A stretch of 64,000 bases of DNA from contig CAKRTC010000006.1 in the NCBI GenBank assembly GCA_934402055.1, forward strand, positions 1-64,000, in the 5' to 3' direction. This document shows positions 26,580 through 35,795 of the stretch, piece after piece. Position numbers and translations under genes: made by a program. The DNA is from an uncultured Lachnospiraceae bacterium. GTDB taxonomy: Bacteria > Bacillota > Clostridia > Lachnospirales > Lachnospiraceae. The first letter of the stretch is position 1. Each line of letters opens with the position of its first letter. The notes under the pieces were generated by a model that was not told where the DNA came from, ran no database searches, and saw only the letters and a program-made list of their open reading frames with translations.

Positions 26580-29500
26580 GGAACAGAAAAAGGTCATAGA
26601 GACAAGGAATGCGGATATACTGGTGTCGGCTGCTGCGGGAAGCGGCAAGACGGCTGTACTTGTCGAGCGCATAACAAGACTTATATGCGATGAAGGCATC
26701 AGCTTTGATGAACTTATCGTCATGACCTTTACCAAGGCTGCGGCACAGGAGATGCGTGAGAGAGTGGAACGTGCCATGAGAGACAGGCTCGCGGAAGATC
26801 CCGGTAATACACATATCAGGACCCAGCTTGCGGCTATCGCCCGTGCAAGGATATCCACGATAGACTCCATATGTCAGACGCTTATAAAACAATACTACCA
26901 GTATCTTGACATAGATCCAAATTTCAGAGTGGCTGATGAAGGCGAGCTCAAGATAATGCGAAAGGACATTATCGCAGAGCTGCTTGAGGAAAAATATGAG
27001 GAAGCCGACGAAGCATTCATGGTGCTTGCCGACAGCTTTGTGAAAAAAGAGGATGATAGCAGCATAGAGGAGTTGATAATGAAGCTTTTCTATGCGGCAG
27101 ACAACAAGACCTCACCGGAGAGCTTCCTTGAGGAATTAAGGGAAGAGGCTGTAAGAGAGACGGACGGAGATCATGAGGCCTCCGCCTGGTTTAAGTACTT
27201 TATCAGCTATGTAAACGAGGCAATGGAGGATTACCTTGAGCTCTTTGAGGCGGCAAAAGATATATGCGGGGAAGCAGACGGCCCTGCAAAATATATCAAG
27301 GATATCGAGCTTAGAGAGCAGCTTATAAATAAGATATCCGGTGCAGATACTTATGAGACTTTGTATAAGGCAGTAAGCGAAGCGACATTTCCAAAGATAT
27401 CAACAATAACAGCCAAGGAAAATGTAGATCCGGCAAAAAAGGCTGCCGTAAAAAACATCTTGGACAGCCTCAAGAAATTTATAAATCAGCTTAATGAAAA
27501 GGTAACTGTGCTCACACCTGAGCTTCTTAAGACGGTAATATCCGAGAGCGCCGCAGTAAACAAGACCGTGACCGAGCTTACGGCAGAGTTCCTCAGGCGC
27601 TACAAGGCCGCCAAGAGAGATGCAAATATAATCGACTTCGGAGATATGGAGCATTATGCAGTAGAGCTTTTGTACGAGGAACATGAAGGCGAGATGCGTT
27701 TTAGCAGCATTGCGGATGAACTTAGCCGGCAGCTCAAGGAGATAATGATAGACGAATATCAGGATTCCAACGGAGTGCAGGATGCCATACTGAAGGCACT
27801 TTCGGCAGAACGCTTCGGAAGACCGGATATATTCATGGTGGGAGATGTCAAGCAGAGCATATACAGGTTCAGAAAAGCAGATCCCAAGGTATTTACGGAC
27901 AAATACGACAGCTTTTCGGCAGCGGGAGAGCATATCAAGATAGAGCTTAATTCCAATTACCGCAGCCGTAAGGAAGTAGTGGACAGCGTAAATGCCGTAT
28001 TTGACAAGATCATGCGCAGAGAGCTTGGCGGAGTAGAGTATGATGAAGCCGCAAGGCTTAATGCCGGGGCAAGCTATGTCGATAATGTCCTTATAAATGA
28101 GTCAGGTGAAGCCGTATCGGCATGCCGCTCCGAAATAATTATATTAGATGCTTCGGCATCTGCCGAAGAAGATGATGAAAAGCTTGAAAAGTTACTTGTG
28201 TCGGGAGAGGATGCCGGGGAGGATGCAGACGAGGATACCAAGGCCAAGGAGCTTGAATTTATCATGATAGCCGAGCGCATCGGAGAGCTTGTAAATAAAC
28301 AGGAGCCTGATAAGAGCTATAAGGTTCAGGATAAAAGCGGAGTGCTGCGTCCGGCAAAATATTCGGATATAGCTATATTGATGCGTAATCTTAAGAGTAA
28401 TGCCGACATGCTGGCAGAGGTGCTTGAGGCAAACAATATTCCGGCGATATATGATAAAAAGCAGGGGTATTTCGATACACCCGAGCTTAAGCTGAGCATT
28501 GCCCTGCTTAACATTATAGATAATCCGCATCAGGATATAGCACTTGCAGCCGTTATGCGCAGCCCCTTATTTGGGTTCTCGGATGATGAGCTTGCATATA
28601 TCAAGTCAGATTATGAAGAACATAAGCAGGAGCAGACTGAGGCTGTGATCGGAGTATCGGCAGATGTCGATAGCGATACAAATACCAATACCGATACAGC
28701 TTCGGCAGCTGCCGGAGCCGGAGCTTATGCTGATGATTTCGGACAGCTAAGCTTTGATTTCGGTCTTGGTATTGATAAAGCGGCACAGCCGGAGCTTAGA
28801 GTTGAAGCTGAGAGACTTACAGACAAGCCGGAATTCGATCTTAAGGAAGAAAGCAGGGATGATTATCTGAATGCCGTAAGATATGCTGCGCTTAATAATG
28901 ATAAGGCAAGACAATTTACAAAGGAGCTGGATCACTTCAGAAGTCTTGCCGAGGTGCTTCCTGTCAACAGACTCTTAGAGCAAATATTCGATGAGAGCGG
29001 TTATTATAATTATGTAAGTGCAATGCCGCTCGGAACCGTGCGCAGAAGGAATCTGGATAAGCTTATAGTGATGGCGGAAAATTATGCCGGAACGGGCATG
29101 CGCGGCTTATATAATTTTATAAGATACCTTGAGGCAATGCTGGAAGCAGATATAGATGACGGCGGAGCCGATAATGCGGAAGCAGATACAGACAGTGTAA
29201 GGATAGTGACCATACACGGCTCCAAGGGTCTTGAATATCCTATAGTATTCCTTGCAAGATGCTCCGACGGAGACAGCGACAAGGATAAGAGCGTGATTGC
29301 GGCAGATGATGAGCTTGGTATTGCCTCGGACTATACGGATCTTGAAGTCGGTATCAGATATCCGAGTCTTAAAAAGACGGTAATTAAGCTTAAAAATAAG
29401 GAGGAGGACAAGGGCGAGTCGCTGAGACTCCTCTATGTTGCCATGACCAGAGCAAAGGAAAAGCTCATTATCACAGGCAATAAGAACGGAACAAAGAAGC

Positions 29501-30585
29501 AAAGCACGGAGGAAAGGATACAGGAGACCGCTGATTACGGGGATATGATATATGCGGCTTCTAACAACAGAGGAAAACTTCCGAAGAGAATGATCCAAGA
29601 GGCGAAAAGTTACCTTGAGCTTATATTGCTTGCTGCGGGCAATGATGTAAGAGATTATGAGCTCAGCTTCTTTAACAGAGAGAGCTTGGTGGGCAGGAAG
29701 CTTGCCGGTCTTTACAGGGAACTTGAAGCTTACGGAAGGACCTCGGCAATAGATGCGAGGCTTGAAGACGCTGAAGCGAGTGAGCGTTCGGCATATCTTG
29801 CGGAGCTTTTTGAAAAGAGATATGGGCATGAAGCGGAGACTAAGCTTAAGCCTAAGCTCTCGGTATCGGATATTAAGCACAGCTTTTATGAAAATGCCGA
29901 AGAAGCCGAGCTTGATGACGGAGCGGAGACAGAGCTTGGTTGGGAGAGAGAGCTTGCGGAAAACACCGGAGGCAGTGCGGCATCTAAGCGAAGAACTGAC
30001 TCGGGAAATGCTGTCGCTGTCATGCACGAAGAAACATACGAGACTGTGAAAACCGAAGCGACTTTGGATAAACAGGCAAAGATCGGAGGTGCGGGCAGAG
30101 GAACTATCTTCCACAGAGCTATGGAGCTTATTGATTACAGTCTTGATGCCGAAGAAAATCTGCAATATCTTTCAAAATGCGGTAAAATGTCCGAGTCGGA
30201 GCTTAAGCTCCTTGACAAAAAAGCTGTGAGAGCTTTTTTAGGTACAGAGCTTGCGGACAGGATGCGCAAAGCATTTTCAGAAAAGAGACTGCACAGAGAA
30301 CAGCACTTCATGGTCGGAATACCTGCAAGAAAGCTTATCGCAGAGCAGGATTCGGATGAGCTGCAGCTGCTGCAGGGTATCATAGATGCCTATATTGAAG
30401 AAAGCGACGGCAGTATAACACTTATAGATTACAAGACGGACAGACTTACAGGTACAGAGGAGTTTAAAGCGCGTTATGCTATCCAGCTCGAGCTGTATGC
30501 TTCGGCGCTGACTCAGCTTACGGGTAAGCCTGTGACTCAAAAGATGATCTACAGTACTTTTATGAATAAACAAATAATGCTATGA
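26560..30585 (+). CDS. addA: ATP-dependent helicase/nuclease subunit A
   Basis: UvrD-like helicase plus RecB-type nuclease of the AddAB complex. Walker A SAAAGSGKT (about 23-31), FTKAAAQEMRERV (motif Ia), MIDEYQDSN (motif II), VGDVKQSIYRFRKADP, VTIHGSKGLEYPIVF and LLYVAMTRAKEKL (motif VI). The nuclease core is ITLIDYKTDR near 1285-1294. 1341 residues is longer than most; acidic/low-complexity inserts lie near 530-570 and near 690-740 (Asp/Thr/Ala-rich). The start is inside the end of addB and its stop overlaps ung (ATGA). Confidence 0.95.
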   Translation: MKIAWNEEQKKVIETRNADILVSAAAGSGKTAVLVERITRLICDEGISFDELIVMTFTKAAAQEMRERVERAMRDRLAEDPGNTHIRTQLAAIARARISTIDSICQTLIKQYYQYLDIDPNFRVADEGELKIMRKDIIAELLEEKYEEADEAFMVLADSFVKKEDDSSIEELIMKLFYAADNKTSPESFLEELREEAVRETDGDHEASAWFKYFISYVNEAMEDYLELFEAAKDICGEADGPAKYIKDIELREQLINKISGADTYETLYKAVSEATFPKISTITAKENVDPAKKAAVKNILDSLKKFINQLNEKVTVLTPELLKTVISESAAVNKTVTELTAEFLRRYKAAKRDANIIDFGDMEHYAVELLYEEHEGEMRFSSIADELSRQLKEIMIDEYQDSNGVQDAILKALSAERFGRPDIFMVGDVKQSIYRFRKADPKVFTDKYDSFSAAGEHIKIELNSNYRSRKEVVDSVNAVFDKIMRRELGGVEYDEAARLNAGASYVDNVLINESGEAVSACRSEIIILDASASAEEDDEKLEKLLVSGEDAGEDADEDTKAKELEFIMIAERIGELVNKQEPDKSYKVQDKSGVLRPAKYSDIAILMRNLKSNADMLAEVLEANNIPAIYDKKQGYFDTPELKLSIALLNIIDNPHQDIALAAVMRSPLFGFSDDELAYIKSDYEEHKQEQTEAVIGVSADVDSDTNTNTDTASAAAGAGAYADDFGQLSFDFGLGIDKAAQPELRVEAERLTDKPEFDLKEESRDDYLNAVRYAALNNDKARQFTKELDHFRSLAEVLPVNRLLEQIFDESGYYNYVSAMPLGTVRRRNLDKLIVMAENYAGTGMRGLYNFIRYLEAMLEADIDDGGADNAEADTDSVRIVTIHGSKGLEYPIVFLARCSDGDSDKDKSVIAADDELGIASDYTDLEVGIRYPSLKKTVIKLKNKEEDKGESLRLLYVAMTRAKEKLIITGNKNGTKKQSTEERIQETADYGDMIYAASNNRGKLPKRMIQEAKSYLELILLAAGNDVRDYELSFFNRESLVGRKLAGLYRELEAYGRTSAIDARLEDAEASERSAYLAELFEKRYGHEAETKLKPKLSVSDIKHSFYENAEEAELDDGAETELGWERELAENTGGSAASKRRTDSGNAVAVMHEETYETVKTEATLDKQAKIGGAGRGTIFHRAMELIDYSLDAEENLQYLSKCGKMSESELKLLDKKAVRAFLGTELADRMRKAFSEKRLHREQHFMVGIPARKLIAEQDSDELQLLQGIIDAYIEESDGSITLIDYKTDRLTGTEEFKARYAIQLELYASALTQLTGKPVTQKMIYSTFMNKQIML

Positions 30586-31250
30586 TTACAAACGATTGGA
30601 AGGACGTCCTCAGGGACGAATTCAGAAAGCCTTATTACAGGAATTTATACGATAAGCTTAAGGATGAATATGAGCATACAAAGGTGTTCCCTAAGGCATC
30701 CGATATGTTTAATGCACTAGAGCTCACTCCGTATGAGGATGTAAAGGTCGTCATATTGGGACAGGATCCGTATCACAATGACGGGCAGGCGCACGGACTT
30801 TGTTTTTCGGTCATGCCGGGTACCGAGATCCCGCCGTCACTTAAAAATATCTACAAGGAACTGAACACAGATCTCGGATGCAGGATACCAAATAACGGAT
30901 ATCTTAATTATTGGGCTGAGCAGGGGGTACTGCTGCTTAACACTGTGCTTACTGTCAGGGCGCATCAGGCTTTTTCGCACAGAGGAATAGGCTGGGAGCA
31001 GTTTACAGATGCGATCATAGCCGAGCTTAATAAGGCTGACAGACCTATAGTGTTTATGCTTTGGGGCAGACCGGCGCAGGAAAAGGCCAAGATGCTTGAT
31101 AACCCAAAGCATCTTATACTTAAGGCGGCTCATCCGAGCCCGCTGTCGGCTTCGAGGGGATTTTTCGGCTGCAGACATTTTTCGCAGTGCAACAAATTTC
31201 TTGAGGAGCACGGACTTACGCCTATAGACTGGCAGATACCGGATCTGTAA
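30582..31250 (+). CDS. ung: Uracil-DNA glycosylase (family 1)
   Basis: Removes uracil from DNA in base-excision repair. Catalytic GQDPYHNDGQAHGLCFSV (Asp and Tyr of the water-activating loop) near residue 62, LLLNTVLTVR, and HPSPLSASRGFFGCRHFS, which holds the intercalation-loop region. 222 residues, standard. It overlaps addA by 4 bases, making addB-addA-ung a DNA-repair operon. Confidence 0.97.
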   Translation: MITNDWKDVLRDEFRKPYYRNLYDKLKDEYEHTKVFPKASDMFNALELTPYEDVKVVILGQDPYHNDGQAHGLCFSVMPGTEIPPSLKNIYKELNTDLGCRIPNNGYLNYWAEQGVLLLNTVLTVRAHQAFSHRGIGWEQFTDAIIAELNKADRPIVFMLWGRPAQEKAKMLDNPKHLILKAAHPSPLSASRGFFGCRHFSQCNKFLEEHGLTPIDWQIPDL

Positions 31251-31275
31251 GGATTGGAACAAGAGGGGAATATAC

Positions 31276-32100
31276 ATGGATTTTATTGAAATACTGAAGG
31301 TGCTGCTGTTTGGAATCGTTGAGGGATTTACCGAGTGGCTGCCGATATCGTCTACCGGACACCTGATACTGGTGCAGGAGCTGGTTATGCTCGATCAGCC
31401 GGAATCTTTCTGGAATGTGTTTAAGGTGGTCATCCAGATAGGTGCCATACTTGCGGTAGTGGTTTTGTACTGGAACAAGCTCTGGCCGTTCTCGCCGTCC
31501 AACAGCAGGAAGGAGAGCCAAAAGATATTATCTCTGTGGGTCAAGATCATTATTGCCTGCATCCCGGCTGCTGTTATCGGACTTCCGCTTGACGATATAC
31601 TTGACGAGTATCTGAGCACACCTACGGTTATCGCAGCAATGCTTATACTCTACGGTATTTTGTTTATAGTGCTTGAAGCGCATAACAAGAAAAAGAATTT
31701 TGACATTACTTCGACTTCGAGACTTGATTACAAAACGGCTGTCCTTATCGGATTGTTCCAGTGTCTGTCTTTGATACCGGGTACCTCGCGTTCCGGTGCG
31801 ACCATACTGGGTGCCATGATACTGGGCTGTTCGAGACCTGTTGCAGCAGAGTTTTCATTCTATCTCGGTATTCCGGTCATGTTCGGTGCCGGTTTCCTTA
31901 AGATAGTTAAGCATGGTCTTGGTTTTACGGGGACTCAGGTATTCATACTGCTTTTTGCGATGCTGGTTGCATTTCTTGTGGCTATGTATACCATCAAGTT
32001 CCTTATGAAGTATATCAGAAAGCATGATTTCACCTTGTTCGGTTATTATCGTATCGTGCTTGGTATCATAGTCTTGATATATTTTCATTTCATAGTGTAA
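31276..32100 (+). CDS. uppP: Undecaprenyl-diphosphatase (BacA family)
   Basis: Integral membrane phosphatase that recycles C55-PP to C55-P; its level affects bacitracin tolerance. Signature blocks: EGFTEWLPISSTGHLIL (residues about 16-32, catalytic Glu/His) and PGTSRSGATILGAMILG (about 168-184, catalytic Arg/Ser). About eight hydrophobic segments; 274 residues. It lies 25 bases after ung; no promoter is obvious in between. It ends at a strong hairpin. Confidence 0.96.
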   Translation: MDFIEILKVLLFGIVEGFTEWLPISSTGHLILVQELVMLDQPESFWNVFKVVIQIGAILAVVVLYWNKLWPFSPSNSRKESQKILSLWVKIIIACIPAAVIGLPLDDILDEYLSTPTVIAAMLILYGILFIVLEAHNKKKNFDITSTSRLDYKTAVLIGLFQCLSLIPGTSRSGATILGAMILGCSRPVAAEFSFYLGIPVMFGAGFLKIVKHGLGFTGTQVFILLFAMLVAFLVAMYTIKFLMKYIRKHDFTLFGYYRIVLGIIVLIYFHFIV

Positions 32101-32106
32101 GTGTAT

Positions 32107-32400
32107 AGCTTGAGCTTGCAGCTTGGCATGCGGGTCATTTCCACCTAAAGCTGCTGCGAATGACTCATAAAACATCACAAGCATTCAGGGGACAAGCCCC
32201 TTCATGTGATGTTTTGTTATGTCATTCTCGCCGCTTCTAAACGGAGTAAATGACATGCATGCCTTGCTGTAAGCATCAAGCTGCTTATTAATTATTAACG
32301 ATACACAAGCTTAGCTTATGAGCTTGCAGCTCGGCATGCGTGGTTATTTCTACCCAAAGCTGCTGCGAATGAATCATAAAACATCACAGGCATTCAGGGA
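32107..32400. repeat. Imperfect direct repeat downstream of uppP
   Basis: About 85 bases at 32107-32191 (starting AGCTTGAGCTTGCAGC) recur with several differences at 32313-32400. Both copies contain the CATGCG, CTGCTGCGAATGA, CATAAAACATCAC and GCATTCAGGG segments. Only the first copy completes the long stem at 32169-32215. Looks like a duplicated terminator-like intergenic element; the second copy is degenerate and lies just before the amidase gene. Confidence 0.65.
32169..32215. terminator. Long symmetric hairpin after uppP, probable bidirectional terminator
   Basis: Stem AAAACATCAC / GTGATGTTTT (32169-32178 and 32206-32215) enclosing a second hairpin AGGGG/CCCCT. A-rich on one side and T-rich on the other, so it can act in both directions. 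Confidence 0.7.
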
Positions 32401-32454
32401 CGGAATGCGGCTGCGAATGACTTGTTTTGTTGTAAGAGGGAAGGTAGGGCAATA

Positions 32455-33354
32455 ATGAAGAAGAGATTGGCGATGATCTGTGCGGCTTCCGTACTCGGAA
32501 TAGCTGCCGTGAATATGAGTGTATCCGGTCCGGTCAATACTTATGCCGCTGTTGACAATACCAAGTCAGGCAGCGAGATAACTACCAAGAACGGATATAA
32601 AAACGGAGATGAGATAGGACTTAACAGTGCTTGGAAGTATGCCGAGTTTTCTGCCATCAACAGCGGCAAGGCTGTTATGTACACGGCAAGTTCGGATCGT
32701 AAAAATAAGATAGTGGCTGTTAATGCCGGACATGGCACCAAGGGTGGCTCTGATGTCAAGACCTATTGCCATCCGGATAAATCGCCCAAGCTTACAGGTG
32801 GTTCGACCAAGGCGGGGGCAACTATGGCAACTGCGGTATCGGGAGGAATGACTTTCAATGACGGAACTCCGGAGGCAAAGGTCGCCTTGCAGATGGCGCA
32901 GATACTTAAAAACAAGCTGCTTGCCGCAGGCTATGATGTATTGATGATACGTGATGATACGGATGTTCAGCTTGATAATGTGGCAAGGACAGTTATATCC
33001 AATAATACCGCGGACATTCATGTTGCTCTGCATTGGGACGGAGACGGACTCAAGAAGATCAAGGGTGTTTTCTATATGTCTGTTCCGGACGGACTTAAGA
33101 GCATGGAGCCGGTTGCTTCGCATTGGAAGGAGCATGAAGCTCTGGGTGATGCGCTTATTGCGGGGCTGAAAGCTCAGGGCATGAAGGTGTGGGGGTCTAA
33201 TCCTTTGGATATGGATCTTACCCAGACCTCATACAGCACTATTCCTTCGGTGGATATTGAGCTTGGCAACCAGTGCTCTAATCATTCGGAGAGTATGCTT
33301 ACTCAGGAAGCCGACGGTCTTGTTAACGGAATCAACAGCTTCTTCGGTAATTAG
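32455..33354 (+). CDS. Secreted N-acetylmuramoyl-L-alanine amidase (Amidase_3 type)
   Basis: Zinc-dependent cleavage of the MurNAc-L-Ala bond in peptidoglycan. ATG 32455 gives signal peptide MKKRLAMICAASVLGIAAVNMSVSGPVNTYA (cleavage near residue 31). The Amidase_3 fold is indicated by VNAGHGTKGG (His ligand), the Glu in TPEAKVALQMAQIL, VLMIRDDTDVQLDNVARTVISNN, DIHVALHWDGDG (His ligand) and VDIELGNQCSNHSE (catalytic Glu). 299 residues. It is divergent (VNAGHG instead of LDPGHGG) and has no recognisable wall-binding module. AAGAGGGAAGG upstream supports the start. Confidence 0.85.
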   Translation: MKKRLAMICAASVLGIAAVNMSVSGPVNTYAAVDNTKSGSEITTKNGYKNGDEIGLNSAWKYAEFSAINSGKAVMYTASSDRKNKIVAVNAGHGTKGGSDVKTYCHPDKSPKLTGGSTKAGATMATAVSGGMTFNDGTPEAKVALQMAQILKNKLLAAGYDVLMIRDDTDVQLDNVARTVISNNTADIHVALHWDGDGLKKIKGVFYMSVPDGLKSMEPVASHWKEHEALGDALIAGLKAQGMKVWGSNPLDMDLTQTSYSTIPSVDIELGNQCSNHSESMLTQEADGLVNGINSFFGN

Positions 33355-33616
33355 GGAGTGTTGGCAACAGGACAGCTGGGCTTTGATAAGCAATAATCAA
33401 CATGGCTGAGCATATATGAGCAGAGTGTATTAGTTAGATGTAAATGAAGCAGGATATAAATCAGGATGCAGGAACAAGAGCCGAACTTGCAGGTGTAATA
33501 AATATCAGCTTGTAAATGAAGCAGGCTTTAAGTCGGAATGTGAAAGCGACAGCGGGAAGCATTCTGATGATAACAGAGATATAGGGCGAGAGAGAACGGA
33601 CGGGGGAGAATAAAAG
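33355..33616. repeat. Spacer with a short imperfect direct repeat
   Basis: TGTAAATGAAGCAGG followed by a related tail occurs at about 33438 and again at about 33511. No gene, terminator or clear promoter seen. GGGGGAG (33602-33608) is the ribosome-binding site of the following gene. Confidence 0.4.
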
Positions 33617-34285
33617 ATGAGATTATATATTATGAGACATTCCGAGACCGATTGGAACCGACAGCGCAGGATCCAGGGACACACGGATATACATTTAAAT
33701 AAAAACGGTATTAAGCTTGCGGCGCTGGCAGGCATAGGCATGGCTGATATTAAGTTTGATGCATGTTACACGAGTCCGCTTACAAGAGCTGTTGAGACGG
33801 CAGATATAGTGCTCGCGAGAAATCAGTATTTTCTTGATAAGGGAGAGGGGCCTTTTGTTGATGAAAGGATCAAGGAGATAGGCTTCGGTGTGTGGGAAGG
33901 TCTGCACAGCCGTATAGAGTACGGTGAGGTCAACCGTGCGGACTTTGATGATTTCTATCTCGATCCTAACGGTACATATTGTCCGGAGGGAGCCGAACCG
34001 CTCAGAAATGTTATTAAGCGCAGCAATGAGTTTATTGATGAGATCGCTGCGGAGCCTAAGTATAGTGATAAGACTGTTCTGGTGCTTACTCACGGATGTA
34101 CAATGCGCTGCATAATGTCGAGATTCTACTATCCGGAGGATAAGGATTATTTCAGACATCCGCATGTGCCGTATAACTGTGAGGCGGCAATAATCGATAA
34201 GGATGAGAACGGCAGGCTGGTGCTTACAGATACAGGAAGCGTATATTACGACGAGAAGCTTGCTGTTAATTTCTACGGATATTAA
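33617..34285 (+). CDS. Histidine phosphatase family protein (phosphoglycerate mutase-like)
   Basis: Branch-1 histidine phosphatase. MRLYIMRHSETDWNRQRRIQGHTDIHLN holds the RH(G/S)E phospho-His motif at residues 7-10; CYTSPLTRAVETA, IKEIGFGVWEGL (catalytic Glu/Arg) and LVLTHGCTMRCIM (second His) complete the site. 222 residues. The substrate cannot be predicted; related proteins act on phosphoglycerates, sugar phosphates or nucleotides. A strong Shine-Dalgarno precedes the ATG. Confidence 0.9.
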   Translation: MRLYIMRHSETDWNRQRRIQGHTDIHLNKNGIKLAALAGIGMADIKFDACYTSPLTRAVETADIVLARNQYFLDKGEGPFVDERIKEIGFGVWEGLHSRIEYGEVNRADFDDFYLDPNGTYCPEGAEPLRNVIKRSNEFIDEIAAEPKYSDKTVLVLTHGCTMRCIMSRFYYPEDKDYFRHPHVPYNCEAAIIDKDENGRLVLTDTGSVYYDEKLAVNFYGY

Positions 34286-34327
34286 TGTGAATAAGCCCGG
34301 CACTTAGCGGTGCAGATTTTGTAAGTA

Positions 34328-34381
34328 CCGGTGATACAAGCTCTGACAGAGGCGTAGTGTATCTACCGGAACAGCATTTTT
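34328..34381 (+). terminator. Possible terminator
   Basis: Stem CCGGTGATAC / GTATCTACCGG with one bulge (34328-34337 and 34359-34369), an inner GCTCTG/CAGAGGC pairing, and T5 starting about seven bases later (34377). The gap between stem and T-run makes it weak. Confidence 0.35.
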
Positions 34382-34432
34382 GTTAATATCTGACTTGAAA
34401 GCGTCTGCGTAAGTGGATAAACGGTGTTGAGA

Positions 34433-35188
34433 ATGAGGAAATACATATCATGGAATGTTAACGGACTGAGAGCCGTTGTAAATAAGGGCTTCGGAGAGTT
34501 CTTTGAGGCGGAGCAGGCGGATGCCTTTTGCCTGCAGGAGACCAAGCTTCAGGAAGGACAGATAGAGCTTGATTTTCCGGGTTACAAGAGCTACTGGGAT
34601 TATGCCGACAAGAAGGGATATTCCGGAACGGCAATATATACCAAACAGGAGCCTTTAAATGTGACTATAGGACTTCCGGATGAACCGCATAACCATGAGG
34701 GACGTTCGGTATGCCTTGAGTTTGATACTCACTATCTTGTTACGGTATATGTTCCGAATGCTCAGAATGAACTTCAGAGACTGGATTACCGTATGGAGTG
34801 GGAGGATGCATGGAGAGAGTATATGCTTTCTCTTAAGAGCAGGAAGCCGGTTATATTCTGCGGTGATCTGAACGTGGCGCATGAGCCTATAGACCTCAAG
34901 AATCCCAAGACAAATCACAAGCATGCGGGATTTACAGATGAAGAGAGAGCCAAGATGAGCAGGATGCTTGCCTCAGGTTTTGTGGATACCTATCGTTATC
35001 TGTATCCGGACAAGGTTGAATACAGCTGGTGGTCTTACAGAATGAATGCGAGAGCCAAGGGTATAGGCTGGCGTATCGATTATTTTATCGTATCTGATGA
35101 TATTAAGGACAGGATCAGGGATTCGGTCATCTATACGGATGTGCTCGGATCGGATCATGCTCCGATAGGACTTGAGATAGATATCTGA
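34433..35188 (+). CDS. exoA: Exodeoxyribonuclease III / AP endonuclease (ExoA type)
   Basis: Base-excision-repair AP endonuclease and 3'-5' exonuclease. KYISWNVNGLRAVVNKG at the N-terminus, CLQETKLQEGQIE (metal-binding Glu), GYSGTAIYTKQ, VIFCGDLNVAHEPIDLKNPK, YSWWSYRMNARAKGIGWRIDYF and GSDHAPIGLEI are all canonical. ATG 34433 gives the usual N-terminus; GTG 34424 is in frame and possible. About 251 residues. It lies upstream of the trp leader but in a separate unit. Confidence 0.95.
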   Translation: MRKYISWNVNGLRAVVNKGFGEFFEAEQADAFCLQETKLQEGQIELDFPGYKSYWDYADKKGYSGTAIYTKQEPLNVTIGLPDEPHNHEGRSVCLEFDTHYLVTVYVPNAQNELQRLDYRMEWEDAWREYMLSLKSRKPVIFCGDLNVAHEPIDLKNPKTNHKHAGFTDEERAKMSRMLASGFVDTYRYLYPDKVEYSWWSYRMNARAKGIGWRIDYFIVSDDIKDRIRDSVIYTDVLGSDHAPIGLEIDI

Positions 35189-35240
35189 TACAGTAATTGT
35201 ATATTCTTTTGTACTTTAACGAGTTACATTGAAAAAACGA

Positions 35241-35268
35241 TTGACATTACGAAAATCGGAATTATAAT
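35241..35268 (+). promoter_or_regulatory. trp operon promoter
   Basis: TTGACA (35241-35246), 16-base spacer, TATAAT (35263-35268): both hexamers consensus. The transcript starts just before the T-box leader. Confidence 0.85.
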
Positions 35269-35287
35269 GAAAAACAATTAAATAAAA

Positions 35288-35570
35288 GAAACCGATGAGG
35301 GAGAGTAAGTAGTTACCGCCAAGTGTCGAAGAGAGAGCTGCGGATGGTGTGATCGCAGACGATAATACGGTGATGAATGGACTTCCGAGGGCACGGTCAA
35401 AGGCTAAGCCGAGTATTCCGTGACGAGAGACATGCGTAAGTTGTCGGGGATGTGATGGCATCCCTCAGAGTGTGTGACATTCACAAATCAAGGTGGCACC
35501 GCGGATATTGTATCTAAGTTTATTCGTCCTTGACAGATTTTTTAATGAAAGTCTGTCAAGGACTTTTTCT
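35288..35570 (+). promoter_or_regulatory. T-box leader (tRNA-Trp responsive) of the trp operon
   Basis: Stem I elements include GATGAGGGAGAGTAAGTAG near 35294 and AGAGAGCTG. The specifier region GAATGGACTTCCGAG places codon TGG (35378-35380), i.e. Trp. The conserved T-box sequence AAGGTGGCACCGCGG is at 35490-35504, and the terminator stem GTCCTTGACAGA / TCTGTCAAGGAC (35526-35537 and 35552-35563) is followed by T5. Uncharged tRNA-Trp would stabilise the antiterminator and allow trpEGDCFBA transcription. Confidence 0.93.
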
Positions 35571-35795
35571 GTTATCGATTAAAGCCGGACAATAGTTATA
35601 GAAGCAACTGCTTGCAGTCGCGAATATGACTATAGGACGGCCAAACGAAAATGAGCACAAAGCTTCGAAAGAAGCGGGTGCGAATTTTCGTAGGATAGCG
35701 AGAGTACGCAGTACGAAGCTATCCGTATTTAATCGATAAGTAAGATAATTAAAGCCGTATTAAGTAACAAAGCAATAATATCGAAAGGAGCCACA
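35571..35795. other. Spacer between T-box terminator and trpE
   Basis: Contains nested hairpins: CGAAAAT...ATTTTCG (about 35646-35691) and GGATAGC...GCTATCC (about 35693-35724). AAATGAGCACAAAG (35649-35662) also occurs at 18902-18915. GAAAGGAG (35783-35790) is the trpE ribosome-binding site. Looks like an inserted intergenic repeat. Confidence 0.5.

Noticed and set aside
35571..35795. Second regulatory leader before trpE
   Set aside because: The hairpins there share sequence with another intergenic spacer (18902-18915) and lack riboswitch motifs, so a repeat element is more likely.
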